The translations under genes and the position numbers were made by a program. Under the pieces are notes generated by a model. It saw only the letters and a program-made list of their open reading frames with translations. It had not been told where the DNA came from and made no database searches. Of a DNA stretch of 47,289 bases, positions 9,135 through 18,011 are shown in pieces. The DNA is from Prevotella sp. UBA7764 (GTDB taxonomy: Bacteria > Bacteroidota > Bacteroidia > Bacteroidales > Bacteroidaceae), in assembly GCA_002481295.1 (NCBI GenBank), contig DLDU01000023.1, forward strand, positions 1-47,289. The letters run 5' to 3'. Numbering within the stretch: the stretch's first letter is position 1; every line of letters begins with the position of its first letter.

Positions 9135-10868
9135 TTAGAAGAAATACCAATAGAAGGCACCGCAGAGAGCGATGACACCCAAAGTGGCAATGATGTCTCC
9201 AGTGCTCCAACTGTCGCGGATCTGCTTGCGGTATTCCGGTGTGAAGGTGATAGCGGCAATTTGCTCCTGAGAGGGAGCCTTGGTGAACATGGAGATGACA
9301 AACATCATCACAATGATGAACACCAGCAACCAGCACTCAAAGATCAGCCAGTTGGTCTGCCAGAACCATGCGGTGTTCTCCCAGAAGGCACCTGTCATTG
9401 CGGCATTGCCGTTATGAGTAATGACATTGGTGACGAGACGGAGCATACCGATCACGAAACCACCGATAAGTCCCCACTGTCCTGCCATAGGAGTGATCTT
9501 CTTGGAGAAAATACCGAGAGAGAACACGGCTACCATGGCTGGTGCCAGCAATGACTGGATGTTCTGCAGATAGCTGTAGAGAGTATCCATACTCATCATG
9601 ATTGGCATCCAAGCCAAGCCCAGGAGTACGACAGCGACGGTAGCCAAACGGCCGACGAGCACGTAGTGAGCTTCGCTCTTGCCCGCACGCAAAGGCTTAT
9701 AGAAATCCTCGGTAAACAAAGTTGCGCAAGAGTTGAAGAAGGCGGCGAGAGAGGTAACCAAAGCACTGATGAAGCCAATGGTCACGACGCCTTTCACTCC
9801 AGCAGGAAGCACATCTTTTACCATCAGGGCAAAGGCAGCGTCGGTGTTGTTCATTACCAAACCATATTTGGCTGGGTTAGCAGCCAGAGCGGCAGCAACC
9901 ATACCGGGGATCAAGAACATGAAGACAGGCAGAAGCTTGAAGTAGCCTGCGCAGATAGTACCACGGCGAGCACGCTTCATCACGACGGTATTGTCCTCGC
10001 CCTTGGTCTGTCCCAAAACACGTTGTACGATGTGCTGGTCGGTGCACCAATACCAGAATCCGATGATAGAGGCTCCGATGAAGACGACGAAGCCCGGATA
10101 CTCATGGTACATAGGATCGCCCTCACTCCAGTGGAACATGTGTGTGGTGCCATAGCCATTGTGAAGATGGCTGCAATAGGTCATCATGTTGCTCCAACCC
10201 TGAGTGATGCTTCCGTCGCCCAGTGTAGCCAAGCCAAGGAAGAGCACAAGGAAAGAACCGATGATCAGGATAGGAGTCTGGATGGCAGACATTGTCATCA
10301 CGCCCTTCATGCCACCGAAAATGGTAAAGACAGCAGTGATAAAGATCAGTCCCAGGGCGCCATACCAGAAGGGAATGCCAAGCAGGTACTCAAAGAAGAT
10401 ACCACCCGTGAAGGCCGTCACACTGACTTTGGTGAGCACGTAAGCTACCAGCGTGATGATGCTCAACCAAGAGCCTGTAGCCTTGGTATAGCGGAATTTC
10501 AGGAACTCCGGCATGGTAATAATTCGGCCTAATTTATTGTTGAGCAACTGATAGAAAGGCACGAAGAGCCAGCCGAGGATGAGGATCATCCAGCCCTGCA
10601 TCTCCCAGTGAGCCATGCCCACACCATCCTTTGCACCGGTACCTGCCAAACCGACAAGGTGCTCTGAGCCAATGTTGGCGGCGAAGATCGCTGCGCCAAT
10701 CACCCACCAAGGCTCACCCTTACCAAAGAGGTAGTCCTGGCTGTCAGCGCCTTTCATCTTGCGCTTGTCCTTCATGATGCTTCTGTAGACGGCCACAGCC
10801 ACCAAGCCTATGCCAATGGCAAGGACCACCCAGTCAAGCCAAATAAATTCTTTTGCGTTCCAGTTCAT
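9135..10868 (-). CDS. Sodium:solute symporter (SGLT type), probable arabinose importer
   Basis: A 577-residue SSS-family protein with about 14 hydrophobic segments, no signal peptide and the family signature in FGKGEPWWVIGAAIFAANIGSEHLVG (residues about 48-73) and GGMKGVMTMSAIQTPILI. It is inner-membrane and would couple sugar uptake to sodium entry. Operon position between the mutarotase and AraR, with AraD/AraA below, makes L-arabinose the likely substrate; Bacteroides arabinose loci carry an SSS transporter in the same place. The sequence does not prove substrate. Gaps are 36 bp upstream and 12 bp downstream. Confidence 0.9.
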   Translation of the reverse strand: MNWNAKEFIWLDWVVLAIGIGLVAVAVYRSIMKDKRKMKGADSQDYLFGKGEPWWVIGAAIFAANIGSEHLVGLAGTGAKDGVGMAHWEMQGWMILILGWLFVPFYQLLNNKLGRIITMPEFLKFRYTKATGSWLSIITLVAYVLTKVSVTAFTGGIFFEYLLGIPFWYGALGLIFITAVFTIFGGMKGVMTMSAIQTPILIIGSFLVLFLGLATLGDGSITQGWSNMMTYCSHLHNGYGTTHMFHWSEGDPMYHEYPGFVVFIGASIIGFWYWCTDQHIVQRVLGQTKGEDNTVVMKRARRGTICAGYFKLLPVFMFLIPGMVAAALAANPAKYGLVMNNTDAAFALMVKDVLPAGVKGVVTIGFISALVTSLAAFFNSCATLFTEDFYKPLRAGKSEAHYVLVGRLATVAVVLLGLAWMPIMMSMDTLYSYLQNIQSLLAPAMVAVFSLGIFSKKITPMAGQWGLIGGFVIGMLRLVTNVITHNGNAAMTGAFWENTAWFWQTNWLIFECWLLVFIIVMMFVISMFTKAPSQEQIAAITFTPEYRKQIRDSWSTGDIIATLGVIALCGAFYWYFF

Positions 10869-10904
10869 AGTTTTGTTTTTAGTATTGTTTGTTATGAGAA
10901 TCGG

Positions 10905-12098
10905 TTATTTCTTCACAGAAAACTTATATACGAGGTGGCTGTAGTAAGTCTGCCCCGGTTTGAGGAATGGATTAGAAATCTCCCAACCTTTGGTCTTTTG
11001 GTTGATCTTGGTAGGACTGTCGGGATATTTCTGGCTTTCAAAGCAGACGCTGACATGCTTGGGATATTTGATACCGTGTTTGCAAGGAATGCCTGTACCC
11101 TGGAAATTACCGGTGTAGACTTGTAGTCCCGGCTCATTGGTAAACACTTCAAGCAGAATGCCAGTCTTGGGCGAGAAGAGGCTTGCAGCCACCTGTGTGT
11201 CATCGCCTTTACCATTCTTGAAGGTATTCAGGCACCAGTTGTGGTCGTAACCTGTGGCATTGTGGATCTGGTCGAAAGTAGTATCGGTGATGGTCTCCTG
11301 AATAGCGTGGGGCTTACGGAAGTCCATCGGGGTACCGGTCACGTCACGGATCTCACCCGTTGGGATGTATTTAGCGTCAGAAGGGGTGAACTTGTTGGCG
11401 TTGATATACATGATCTCGTCTGTGCCGACCTTAGAAGGATCACCGTTGAGGTTGAAATAGGAGTGGTTGGTCATGTTGATGACAGTCTCCTTATCAGTAG
11501 TAGCCTTAAAGGTGATGTCGAGCGTGTTGTTACTCTTCACAAGGTAGGTGGCAGTTGCTTTTACTGTGCCAGGGAATCCATTCTCACCGTCGGGGGCAGT
11601 AATGGCGAAGGTCACACTGCTGTCGGTCTTTGCCTGCACATTATATATTTGATGGAGCCATCCGGTGTTGCCACCACCATGGAGTGTGTTCTCATTGTCG
11701 TTGGCACGAAGCTTATAGACTTTGCCGCCTACAGTGATTTGTGCATTCTTGATGCGGTTGGCATAGCGGCCAACACTGGAACCATAGTCGGAGGGACTGT
11801 TCAAAGTGTCGGCATACTGACGGATATTGTCATAGCCAAGCACTACGTCGGTGGGCTTTCCCTCTTTATCTGGCACACAGAGGGAGACAACACGACCTCC
11901 GTAGTTGGTCAGGCATACCTCCATGCCATTATTGTTCTTCAAGGTGATGAGTTCAACCTTCTTTCCATTCAATGTGGTGTCAAAGGCAGCCGGATCAAGA
12001 CCGGATACGGTGCGGCTGGCGGTTTTGTTACCGGCACATGATGCAAGTGCCAGCAGGCAACCTCCTGCGATGCCTAAGTAGTTTTTGATATTTTCCAT
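10905..12098 (-). CDS. galM: Lipoprotein aldose 1-epimerase (mutarotase)
   Basis: A 397-residue GalM-family epimerase that interconverts alpha and beta aldose anomers. It starts with a lipoprotein signal ending in LLALASC (lipobox, C about 22), so it should be anchored outside the cytoplasm, unlike the second mutarotase at 15512-16600. Catalytic family motifs are visible: NLHGGGNTGW-like segment (ENTLHGGG), INMTNHSYFNL with the catalytic His, GYDHNW, and VCFESQKYPDSPTK with the catalytic Glu. It is the first gene of the pentose operon, so it probably supplies the anomer used by the adjacent symporter. Arabinose specificity is inferred from context only. Confidence 0.92.
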   Translation of the reverse strand: MENIKNYLGIAGGCLLALASCAGNKTASRTVSGLDPAAFDTTLNGKKVELITLKNNNGMEVCLTNYGGRVVSLCVPDKEGKPTDVVLGYDNIRQYADTLNSPSDYGSSVGRYANRIKNAQITVGGKVYKLRANDNENTLHGGGNTGWLHQIYNVQAKTDSSVTFAITAPDGENGFPGTVKATATYLVKSNNTLDITFKATTDKETVINMTNHSYFNLNGDPSKVGTDEIMYINANKFTPSDAKYIPTGEIRDVTGTPMDFRKPHAIQETITDTTFDQIHNATGYDHNWCLNTFKNGKGDDTQVAASLFSPKTGILLEVFTNEPGLQVYTGNFQGTGIPCKHGIKYPKHVSVCFESQKYPDSPTKINQKTKGWEISNPFLKPGQTYYSHLVYKFSVKK

Positions 12099-12130
12099 GT
12101 TTGTCTATAGTTATTTGGTTTTATTGGTGG

Positions 12131-12138
12131 TAAAGTTA
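12131..12138 (-). promoter_or_regulatory. Possible -7 element of the arabinose operon
   Basis: On the minus strand this reads TAACTTTA, one base from the Bacteroidetes TAnnTTTG element, 32 bp before the mutarotase start. No TTG is found 19-21 bp upstream; instead the 15-bp palindrome lies there. A perfect TAAATTTG (12494-12501) further upstream is an alternative. Confidence 0.4.
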
Positions 12139-12160
12139 CAACATTTTTTTGTAAGTCGTA

Positions 12161-12175
12161 TCACATTCAATGTGA
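12161..12175. promoter_or_regulatory. 15-bp perfect palindrome, candidate AraR operator
   Basis: TCACATT-C-AATGTGA is a perfect 7-bp inverted repeat around one base, 63 bp upstream of the first gene of the arabinose operon and overlapping where a -33 box would lie. A repressor bound here would block polymerase. No second copy was seen in the window. Assignment to AraR is inference from position. Confidence 0.5.
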
Positions 12176-12840
12176 AATTTCTGAAAAATAGTACTTTTTA
12201 CACTTTTAAAGCGAGATTGGAGTGTATTTACTCCATTATCAGTGTGATTTAAACTCGATTCTGCTTACTTGCGTATCTTTCTTGTGATTGGTGTATGCTG
12301 CTCATAAGTTTACTATTGTGTCTATGATGTTGTTGTCTTAAAGAGTTGATTTGCTCATCAGGCAAGTGCATATGAGGGTGAATTCTTGCGTTATACAGTT
12401 TCGCACTTTAGAAGAAAGTCATGTATTGTCGGAAAAACTACCAATTTTACGCGCCAATGCTTGCGATTTTCCAAATAAACTTGTCCTTGACGCCAAATTT
12501 ACGAGTTTTTGATGGTTTTTTATAATATGTTGATTATCAATATTATATATAAGTCGCTACATTTTACCCCTTCCATTTCAGTAGTTTTATCTCGACATTT
12601 CAGTTGTTTTACCTTGTCATCTCAGTTGTTTTACCTTGTCATCTCAGTTGTTTTACCTTGTCATCTCAGTGTTCTGATCACATAAAACAACTATTTTCTT
12701 ACTGTCAACTCACTGTTTTCATCAGGAGCAACTGCAAAAATGGGGCTTCCGATGTGGTTCTTGTTCTCTTGCTTCACAGTGTTTGCTCTATAAGCGGTCG
12801 TCTTTGTGAAGTTGTTTTGTAAGAGAGTTTGATAAATTAA
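12176..12840. other. Non-coding region between the arabinose and galactose clusters
   Basis: About 670 bp with no convincing gene on either strand. It holds a promoter-like TAAATTTG on the minus strand (12494-12501) and the 22-bp tandem repeat at 12579-12670. A small plus-strand reading frame at 12604-12822 is mostly tandem repeat and has no recognisable protein features. AT-rich stretches around 12520-12560 could hold further regulatory sites. Confidence 0.6.
12579..12670. repeat. 22-bp tandem repeat, three exact copies plus a diverged one
   Basis: CAGTTGTTTTACCTTGTCAT-CT occurs head to tail at 12601-12622, 12623-12644 and 12645-12666, with a diverged copy at 12579-12600 (CAGTAGTTTTATCTCGACAT-TT) and the start of another at 12667-12670. 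A still weaker relative begins near 12557. There are no spacers. A replication-slippage repeat or a cluster of regulator sites are both possible. Confidence 0.92.
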
Positions 12841-12853
12841 GAGTAAACATGAC

Positions 12854-12888
12854 AAAAAAAAGCCTTCTGCCGAAAATGACAGAAGGCT
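12854..12888 (-). terminator. Rho-independent terminator of galK
   Basis: On the minus strand AGCCTTCTG (12888-12880) pairs with CAGAAGGCT (12869-12861) and is followed by a run of eight T (12861-12854). It lies 22 bp after the galK stop codon and ends the galactose cluster. Confidence 0.93.
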
Positions 12889-12910
12889 CGATATTGTGTT
12901 GATGATGAAC

Positions 12911-14071
12911 TTAGCAAATCTTGCGTGAGCCGTCGCCGATCACTACATCAATGACGACGGGCTCGTGGCCGTATGCAGCTTTGAAGTTCTCCTTGGCTGT
13001 AGCGATGAATTTGTCATAGACCTCGTCTTTGACAAGATTGATCGTGCAGCCACCAAAGCCACCACCCATGATACGGCTGCCGGTGACACCACACTCTTTG
13101 GCAACGTTGTTGAGGAAGTCAAGCTCTTCGCACGACACTTCATACTCTTTGCTGAGCCCGTAGTGGGTCTCGTACATTTTCTGTCCGACGGTCTCATAGT
13201 CGCCTGCTTGCAGGGCATCGCAGACAGCCAGCACGCGGTCTTTCTCGCCCAATACGAAATGAGCGCGCTTGTAGTCCTCTGCACTAACCTTGTCCTTCAC
13301 AGCCTCCAGTTCATCCCAATTGGCATCGCGCAGAGTCTCGAACTTCTTGTCGGGGAACTGCTGGCCGAGGGCCTTGACAACATTCTCACAGGAGTTGCGA
13401 CGGTCGTTGTAGGGGGATCCTTTCAGCTCGTGCTTTACTTTGGAATTGAGAAGTACAAGCTTGTAGCCCTTAGGTTCCCAGGGGAAGTACTCAAACTCAC
13501 GGCTGCGGCAGTCCAGGCGCATGAGCTTGCCTTTCTTTCCGAAGACAGAAGCAAATTGGTCCATGATACCGCAGTTTACACCTATATATTTGTGCTCTGT
13601 AGCCTGACCAGCCAAGACGAGGTCCCATTTAGAAACCTTGTTGTCTCCGAAGAGGTCGTTGAGTGCAAAGGCAAAGCAACTCTCCAGAGCTGCACTGGAA
13701 GACATGCCTGCACCTAAAGGTACATCGCCGGCGAATGCTGCGTTGAAAGGCTTGACGTCTACGCCCAGTGCACGCATTTCCTGCACGATGCCATAGATAT
13801 AGCGGGCCCATGTTGCTGACGGACCCTTGGGGTCGTCGATGGTGAAGTGCACCATATCTTTCAGGTCGATGGAATATACGTTGCAGGTCTTCTGACCGTT
13901 GGGACGGATCTCTGCCATGATGCCCTGCTCAACAGCACCGGGGAAAACAAAGCCCCCGTTATAGTCGGTATGTTCGCCGATGAGGTTGATACGACCCGGG
14001 GAAGCATAGATGTTACCGGTCTTGCCATCGAAATGCTTCACAAATCGGCTTCTTACAAATTCTATATCCAT
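12911..14071 (-). CDS. galK: Galactokinase
   Basis: A 386-residue GHMP-family kinase, phosphorylating D-galactose at C1 in the cytosol. It contains the galactokinase signature PGRINLIGEHTDYNGGFVFP (about 26-45), the ATP-binding PLGAGMSSSAALE (about 114-126), NCGIMDQFASVFG and the C-terminal SRIMGGGFGGCTINL. Length is standard. It is last in a minus-strand cluster with a cytosolic mutarotase and an FHS permease; the next steps of the Leloir pathway (galT, galE) are not in the window. A strong terminator follows. Confidence 0.96.
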   Translation of the reverse strand: MDIEFVRSRFVKHFDGKTGNIYASPGRINLIGEHTDYNGGFVFPGAVEQGIMAEIRPNGQKTCNVYSIDLKDMVHFTIDDPKGPSATWARYIYGIVQEMRALGVDVKPFNAAFAGDVPLGAGMSSSAALESCFAFALNDLFGDNKVSKWDLVLAGQATEHKYIGVNCGIMDQFASVFGKKGKLMRLDCRSREFEYFPWEPKGYKLVLLNSKVKHELKGSPYNDRRNSCENVVKALGQQFPDKKFETLRDANWDELEAVKDKVSAEDYKRAHFVLGEKDRVLAVCDALQAGDYETVGQKMYETHYGLSKEYEVSCEELDFLNNVAKECGVTGSRIMGGGFGGCTINLVKDEVYDKFIATAKENFKAAYGHEPVVIDVVIGDGSRKIC

Positions 14072-14154
14072 AATGAGTCTAAAATTTATTAGTTATAAGA
14101 TGAATTGCTATTTGGTATAGTTATTCCTTGGATTCTTTAAAGTATCTGTTATGC

Positions 14155-15393
14155 TTATTTACTTAATCCGATCTTGGAACCGAGGTTACAGAACCATAAG
14201 ATATAAGCATAGAAGATAAACAGGCAGCAAGTGGCGATGATCACGCCGGCTGCGTCTACAACAGATCCCATTAAGGGCATGAGCAATGCTGCGCCAATGA
14301 CGCCCGTGTTAATGACTCCGGTTGCAGCTTTGGTATGTGGTCCGAGCTCTTGAAGTCCAAGGTTGAAGATCAACGGCCACATGACGGAGTGGAACAATCC
14401 GGCAGCAAGCATAGCGTAGATGCCAATCATACCGGGGAGAATGATTGACAGGGCAATGCAGAGAGCACCTAAACAAAGACATGCACTCAGCAACTTGCGA
14501 GGCTGGAACTTGGCCAAAATGGCAGCTCCGACGAAACGGCCTACCATCATGCCTCCCCAATAGAATGCAAGGAAGGAGGTGGCTACAGATGCATAGTTGG
14601 ATGCATATTCCGGCATAGCCTTGAACTTGTAGGGGAGCATCGAAGGTACGCCAATCTCTACGCCCATATACATGAAGATGGCTAAAGCGCCCAGCCATAC
14701 GTGTGGATACTTGAACACGCTGCTTTTATACTCGCGGTGAACGCCGGCGTCTTCGGCCTGCTTTGCCTCATCAATGCGTGGCAATTTCAAAAATACCAAA
14801 ATAAGGCAGATCACCAATGTGAAAATACCAAGACCCAGAAATGGACCCGGTACAGCGGATGGGGTAGGAGCTTGTCCACGTATGATCACATAAGTGATGA
14901 AAAGAGGAGCGAGTGTTGTTGCTACTGAGTTCAGAGCCTGGCTTAAAGTCATTCTGAATGCGCCTTTTTCTGGACTTCCAAGTACCATCACATAAGGGTT
15001 GGCAACATTCTGGAGCATAACTACACCACAGGCTACAAGGCACATGCTTGCCAAGAATACAACATAAACATTGGCTTGAGCAGCTATGGCTGACTGAATA
15101 CCAAACGAATTGATAATAAAGCCGATGCCGGCGACCGCCAAACCAAGGATTAAAGTGCCCTTATATCCAATTTTGCTCATCAGCATGGCAAAAGGAATAC
15201 TTAATAAGTAAGCACCGTAAAAGGCTGTATTGACATATTGTCCTTGCTGTGCCGTCAAGTCAAAAGCTTTGGAGCAAAAGGCGATCATCGAGTTGTTCAT
15301 CGTTGTGATGAATCCAATGAGGAAGCACACGATGAAGACTACAATGAGTGCAAATGTATAGTTAGGATGTTGAGAAGTTGGTGTGTTGGTCAT
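14155..15393 (-). CDS. FHS-family MFS hexose permease (FucP/GluP-like)
   Basis: A 412-residue integral inner-membrane protein with about 12 hydrophobic helices. The start FALIVVFIVCFLIGFITTMNNSMI and NTAFYGAYLLSIPFAMLMSKIGYKG are typical of the FHS (fucose/glucose/galactose:H+) branch of the major facilitator family. Flanked by galM and galK, it most likely imports galactose or glucose by proton symport. The gene starts 118 bp after galM stops, behind a large hairpin, and ends 83 bp before galK starts. Substrate is inferred from neighbours. Confidence 0.88.
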   Translation of the reverse strand: MTNTPTSQHPNYTFALIVVFIVCFLIGFITTMNNSMIAFCSKAFDLTAQQGQYVNTAFYGAYLLSIPFAMLMSKIGYKGTLILGLAVAGIGFIINSFGIQSAIAAQANVYVVFLASMCLVACGVVMLQNVANPYVMVLGSPEKGAFRMTLSQALNSVATTLAPLFITYVIIRGQAPTPSAVPGPFLGLGIFTLVICLILVFLKLPRIDEAKQAEDAGVHREYKSSVFKYPHVWLGALAIFMYMGVEIGVPSMLPYKFKAMPEYASNYASVATSFLAFYWGGMMVGRFVGAAILAKFQPRKLLSACLCLGALCIALSIILPGMIGIYAMLAAGLFHSVMWPLIFNLGLQELGPHTKAATGVINTGVIGAALLMPLMGSVVDAAGVIIATCCLFIFYAYILWFCNLGSKIGLSK

Positions 15394-15441
15394 GATTTTA
15401 TTGGTCTGATAATGATTGATTCATTTCAAAAAGGATAGTAG

Positions 15442-15497
15442 AAAAGTTGCACAGTCTCATATTATTATAGTATGATATTCAGACATGTGCAACTTTT
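15442..15497. other. Large inverted repeat between galM and the permease gene
   Basis: AAAAGTTGCACA (15442-15453) is perfectly complementary to TGTGCAACTTTT (15486-15497). A second short stem, GTCT (15454-15457) with AGAC (15481-15484), continues inside, and CATA/TATG lies in the loop. On the minus strand the stem ends in CTTTTCTA, a weak terminator tail. It may end the galM transcript partially, or be a regulatory element for the permease and galK. Confidence 0.75.
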
Positions 15498-15511
15498 TAC
15501 TGTCTCAAAAT

Positions 15512-16600
15512 TTATTCTTCAATGCCGAAGTGATAAATAGAGTGTTGTTTGTACTGCTCTCCTGCGTCAAGAACTACTGACGGGAAATAAGGATGGTTTG
15601 GCGTGTCGGGGAAGTGCTGACATTCCAGGCAGACTGCGGAGCGACGAGGATAGGTGGCTCCATGGGTTCCCTTGATGCCTGCAAGGAAGTTGCCAGTATA
15701 GAGCTGCAATCCGGGCTCTGTGGTATACACTTCCATGGTACGGCCGCTGACAGGCTCTATGAGTCGGGCTGCAAAACTCATCTCGCCTTCCTCGTGCTTG
15801 TTGAGGACATAGTTGTGGTCAAAGCCGCTGCCATTCTTGATCTGTTCGTTGTCGGCATTGATGTCCTGACCGAAGGGCTTAGGTTTGCGGAAATCAAATG
15901 GTGTGCCTTCTACGAGGCGGATCTCACCTGTGGGAATAGATGTCTTGTCAATTGGCAAATAGTAATTTGCATTGATCTGGCAGATGACGTTGTCGATAGA
16001 AGGAGTTGGATTGGCAATACCGGCTAAAGCAAAGAAACCATGATTTGTTAAGTTGATAATAGTTTTCTTATTGGTGCATGCCAAGTAGTCGATGTGGAGA
16101 GAGTTGTCATCGTCCCAAGTGTAAACGACTGTAGTCTTCAACTCTCCGGTATAACCTTCCTCACCGTAGGCAGATACATAGTGGAGCACAAGTGTGTGGT
16201 CATTCATCAACTCTGGATCCCATACCTTGACATTGAAGCCTTTCTTGCCTCCGTGGAGTGAGTTGGGACCATCATTGACGGGTACCTCGTAGACTTTGCC
16301 GTGGAGTGTAAACTCACCCTTAGCGATGCGGTTGCCATATCGTCCGATGATACGGGAGAGATAAGGTTCCGGTGAGTTGATGACGTCATTGATGTTGTCG
16401 TGTCCCATGATGACATTGGCGCGGTTACCATTTTTGTCTGGAACCATGATGGCCACGATAGCACCTCCAAAATTGGTGATAGCAACCTCATTGCCTTGGG
16501 CGTTCTTTAACACGAAGAGATCTGTCTTCTTTCCGTTCACAGTGGTCTGAAAGTCTTCACGCTTCAGGCCACAGATATTTTCCGTTGCTGTGTTTGTCAT
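15512..16600 (-). CDS. galM: Cytosolic aldose 1-epimerase
   Basis: A 362-residue GalM-family mutarotase without a signal peptide, so cytosolic. It carries SRIIGRYGNRIAKGEF, GPNSLHGGKKGF, INLTNHGFFAL with the catalytic His, FDHNYVLN and the catalytic-Glu segment AVCLECQHFPDTPNHP. It supplies the anomer of galactose used by galactokinase. It is the first gene of the galactose cluster, with a promoter candidate at 16649-16679. It is clearly homologous to the lipoprotein at 10905-12098 but shorter and in a different compartment. Confidence 0.95.
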   Translation of the reverse strand: MTNTATENICGLKREDFQTTVNGKKTDLFVLKNAQGNEVAITNFGGAIVAIMVPDKNGNRANVIMGHDNINDVINSPEPYLSRIIGRYGNRIAKGEFTLHGKVYEVPVNDGPNSLHGGKKGFNVKVWDPELMNDHTLVLHYVSAYGEEGYTGELKTTVVYTWDDDNSLHIDYLACTNKKTIINLTNHGFFALAGIANPTPSIDNVICQINANYYLPIDKTSIPTGEIRLVEGTPFDFRKPKPFGQDINADNEQIKNGSGFDHNYVLNKHEEGEMSFAARLIEPVSGRTMEVYTTEPGLQLYTGNFLAGIKGTHGATYPRRSAVCLECQHFPDTPNHPYFPSVVLDAGEQYKQHSIYHFGIEE

Positions 16601-16648
16601 ATCAACAAGTTTTTAGTTACGTTCTAATATTGTCTTATTTCTTTTTTG

Positions 16649-16679
16649 CAAAGTAACTAAAAATATGCGATAAAAGCAA
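16649..16679 (-). promoter_or_regulatory. Candidate promoter of the galactose cluster
   Basis: On the minus strand TTACTTTG (16656-16649) differs by one base from TAnnTTTG, and a TTG (16679-16677) lies 20 bp upstream, the usual Bacteroidetes spacing. The -7 element is about 49 bp before the galM start. Confidence 0.6.
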
Positions 16680-16712
16680 GACAAACGACGATAAAATACC
16701 ATTATTATTGTG

Positions 16713-18002
16713 TTAAAAATGCTTTATCGACAAGAAATCGGCCACAATATAGCTTGATCCGCCTATGAAAATGAAGTCGTCTTCTGATGCGTCAGCCATC
16801 GCATGGCGAAAGGCGTTGGACACAGAACCGTAGTCCTTTCCATGCAGTTGGTGCTGATAGCCAAGATCTTTCACTTTGAAAGAAGGAATAGCGCGTCGTG
16901 AAGTGGCCTGAGCCCAATAGTATTCCGCGTTTTTCGGAAGTAGCGTCATCACGGAGGAAATATCCTTGTCATCAACCATACCGAAGACAATTCTTAGCTG
17001 TTTGCATGGAATGCTCTTGATTTGAGGAGCAAGATATTGCCATCCACCTACATTGTGTCCTGTGTCGCAAACGACTAAGGGGCGCTGGTTGATAATTTGC
17101 CATCTGCCTGTCAGACCAGTTGTCTCAGACACCGTGGAAAAACCTTTGTGGATTGCCTCAAAGGTGACACGAGTATCGTTTAGCTCACGTAGTGCACATA
17201 AAATGGTATTGGTGTTCTTCGTCTGATAGTCTCCGCCAAGTTCTCCGTGGAAAGATCCGAAGTTGCGGGTAACATAATTGCGTCCGCTTTTTGCGTCATG
17301 ACATGGCTCAGAGGAGATGACTTCTGGTAGATCTTCTGCAAAAGTGATAGGAGCATCTTCCTCCTTTGCTTTTGCTTCAAAGACAGGACGTGTCTCTGCA
17401 CAGGTTTCTCCTATGACAACAGGAGTATGGGGCTTGATAATACCGGCTTTCTCTCCGGCAATCTTGGCCAAAGTGTTACCAAGAAATTGTGTGTGGTCGA
17501 AACTGATATTCGTGATGATGGACAATTCTGGTTGAATGATATTGGTACAATCAAGACGTCCGCCAAGTCCTACTTCAATAACGGCGATGTCGACTTTCTG
17601 CTCTTGGAAATAGAGAAAAGCCAAAGCTGTCGTCAACTCAAAGAACGAAGGGTGAAGGGGCTCGAAAAAGTGTCGTTCACTCTCTACGAAATTTATGACG
17701 CGTTGCTCGCTGATGGGTTTGCCGTTGACTCGAATGCGTTCACGGAAATCAACCAAGTGTGGAGACGTATAGAGACCGACGCGATAGCCAGCCTGCTGAA
17801 GAATAGATGCTAAAGTATGCGAGCATGATCCTTTGCCATTTGTGCCGGCAACATGGATCGTGCGGTAAGCTCTGTGGGGATGACCAAAGTGTTCATCCAA
17901 TGCCAGAGAGTTCTCCAAACCTGCTTTATAGGCTGATGCTCCTACGTGCTCAAAGACAGGTGTACTATTAAATAGGTATTCAACGCATTCTTGATAAGTC
18001 AT
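16713..18002 (-). CDS. folC: Folylpolyglutamate synthase / dihydrofolate synthase
   Basis: A 429-residue Mur-ligase-type enzyme adding glutamate to dihydropteroate and folates. The ATP-binding loop THVAGTNGKGS-like segment (IHVAGTNGKGSCSHTLASIL, about 49-68) and LYTSPHLVDFRERIRVNG are diagnostic of FolC, as are EVGLGGRLDCTNII and ISFDHTQFLG with the metal ligands, and VCDTGHNVGGW in the C-terminal domain. Length is normal. It lies 52 bp after dnaJ, behind a terminator-like hairpin, so it may depend on read-through or a promoter inside dnaJ. Confidence 0.95.
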   Translation of the reverse strand: MTYQECVEYLFNSTPVFEHVGASAYKAGLENSLALDEHFGHPHRAYRTIHVAGTNGKGSCSHTLASILQQAGYRVGLYTSPHLVDFRERIRVNGKPISEQRVINFVESERHFFEPLHPSFFELTTALAFLYFQEQKVDIAVIEVGLGGRLDCTNIIQPELSIITNISFDHTQFLGNTLAKIAGEKAGIIKPHTPVVIGETCAETRPVFEAKAKEEDAPITFAEDLPEVISSEPCHDAKSGRNYVTRNFGSFHGELGGDYQTKNTNTILCALRELNDTRVTFEAIHKGFSTVSETTGLTGRWQIINQRPLVVCDTGHNVGGWQYLAPQIKSIPCKQLRIVFGMVDDKDISSVMTLLPKNAEYYWAQATSRRAIPSFKVKDLGYQHQLHGKDYGSVSNAFRHAMADASEDDFIFIGGSSYIVADFLSIKHF

Positions 18003-18011
18003 CGTTAAGGG

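Noticed and set aside
9666..10532. Plus-strand ORF of 288 codons opposite the SSS symporter
   Set aside because: The symporter reading on the minus strand is clearly the coding one, with family motifs throughout; the opposite frame is a shadow.
12579..12670. CRISPR array
   Set aside because: The units are contiguous with no spacers, and no cas genes are present.
12604..12822. Small plus-strand ORF of 72 codons
   Set aside because: It is built mainly from the 22-bp tandem repeat, with no family or promoter support.
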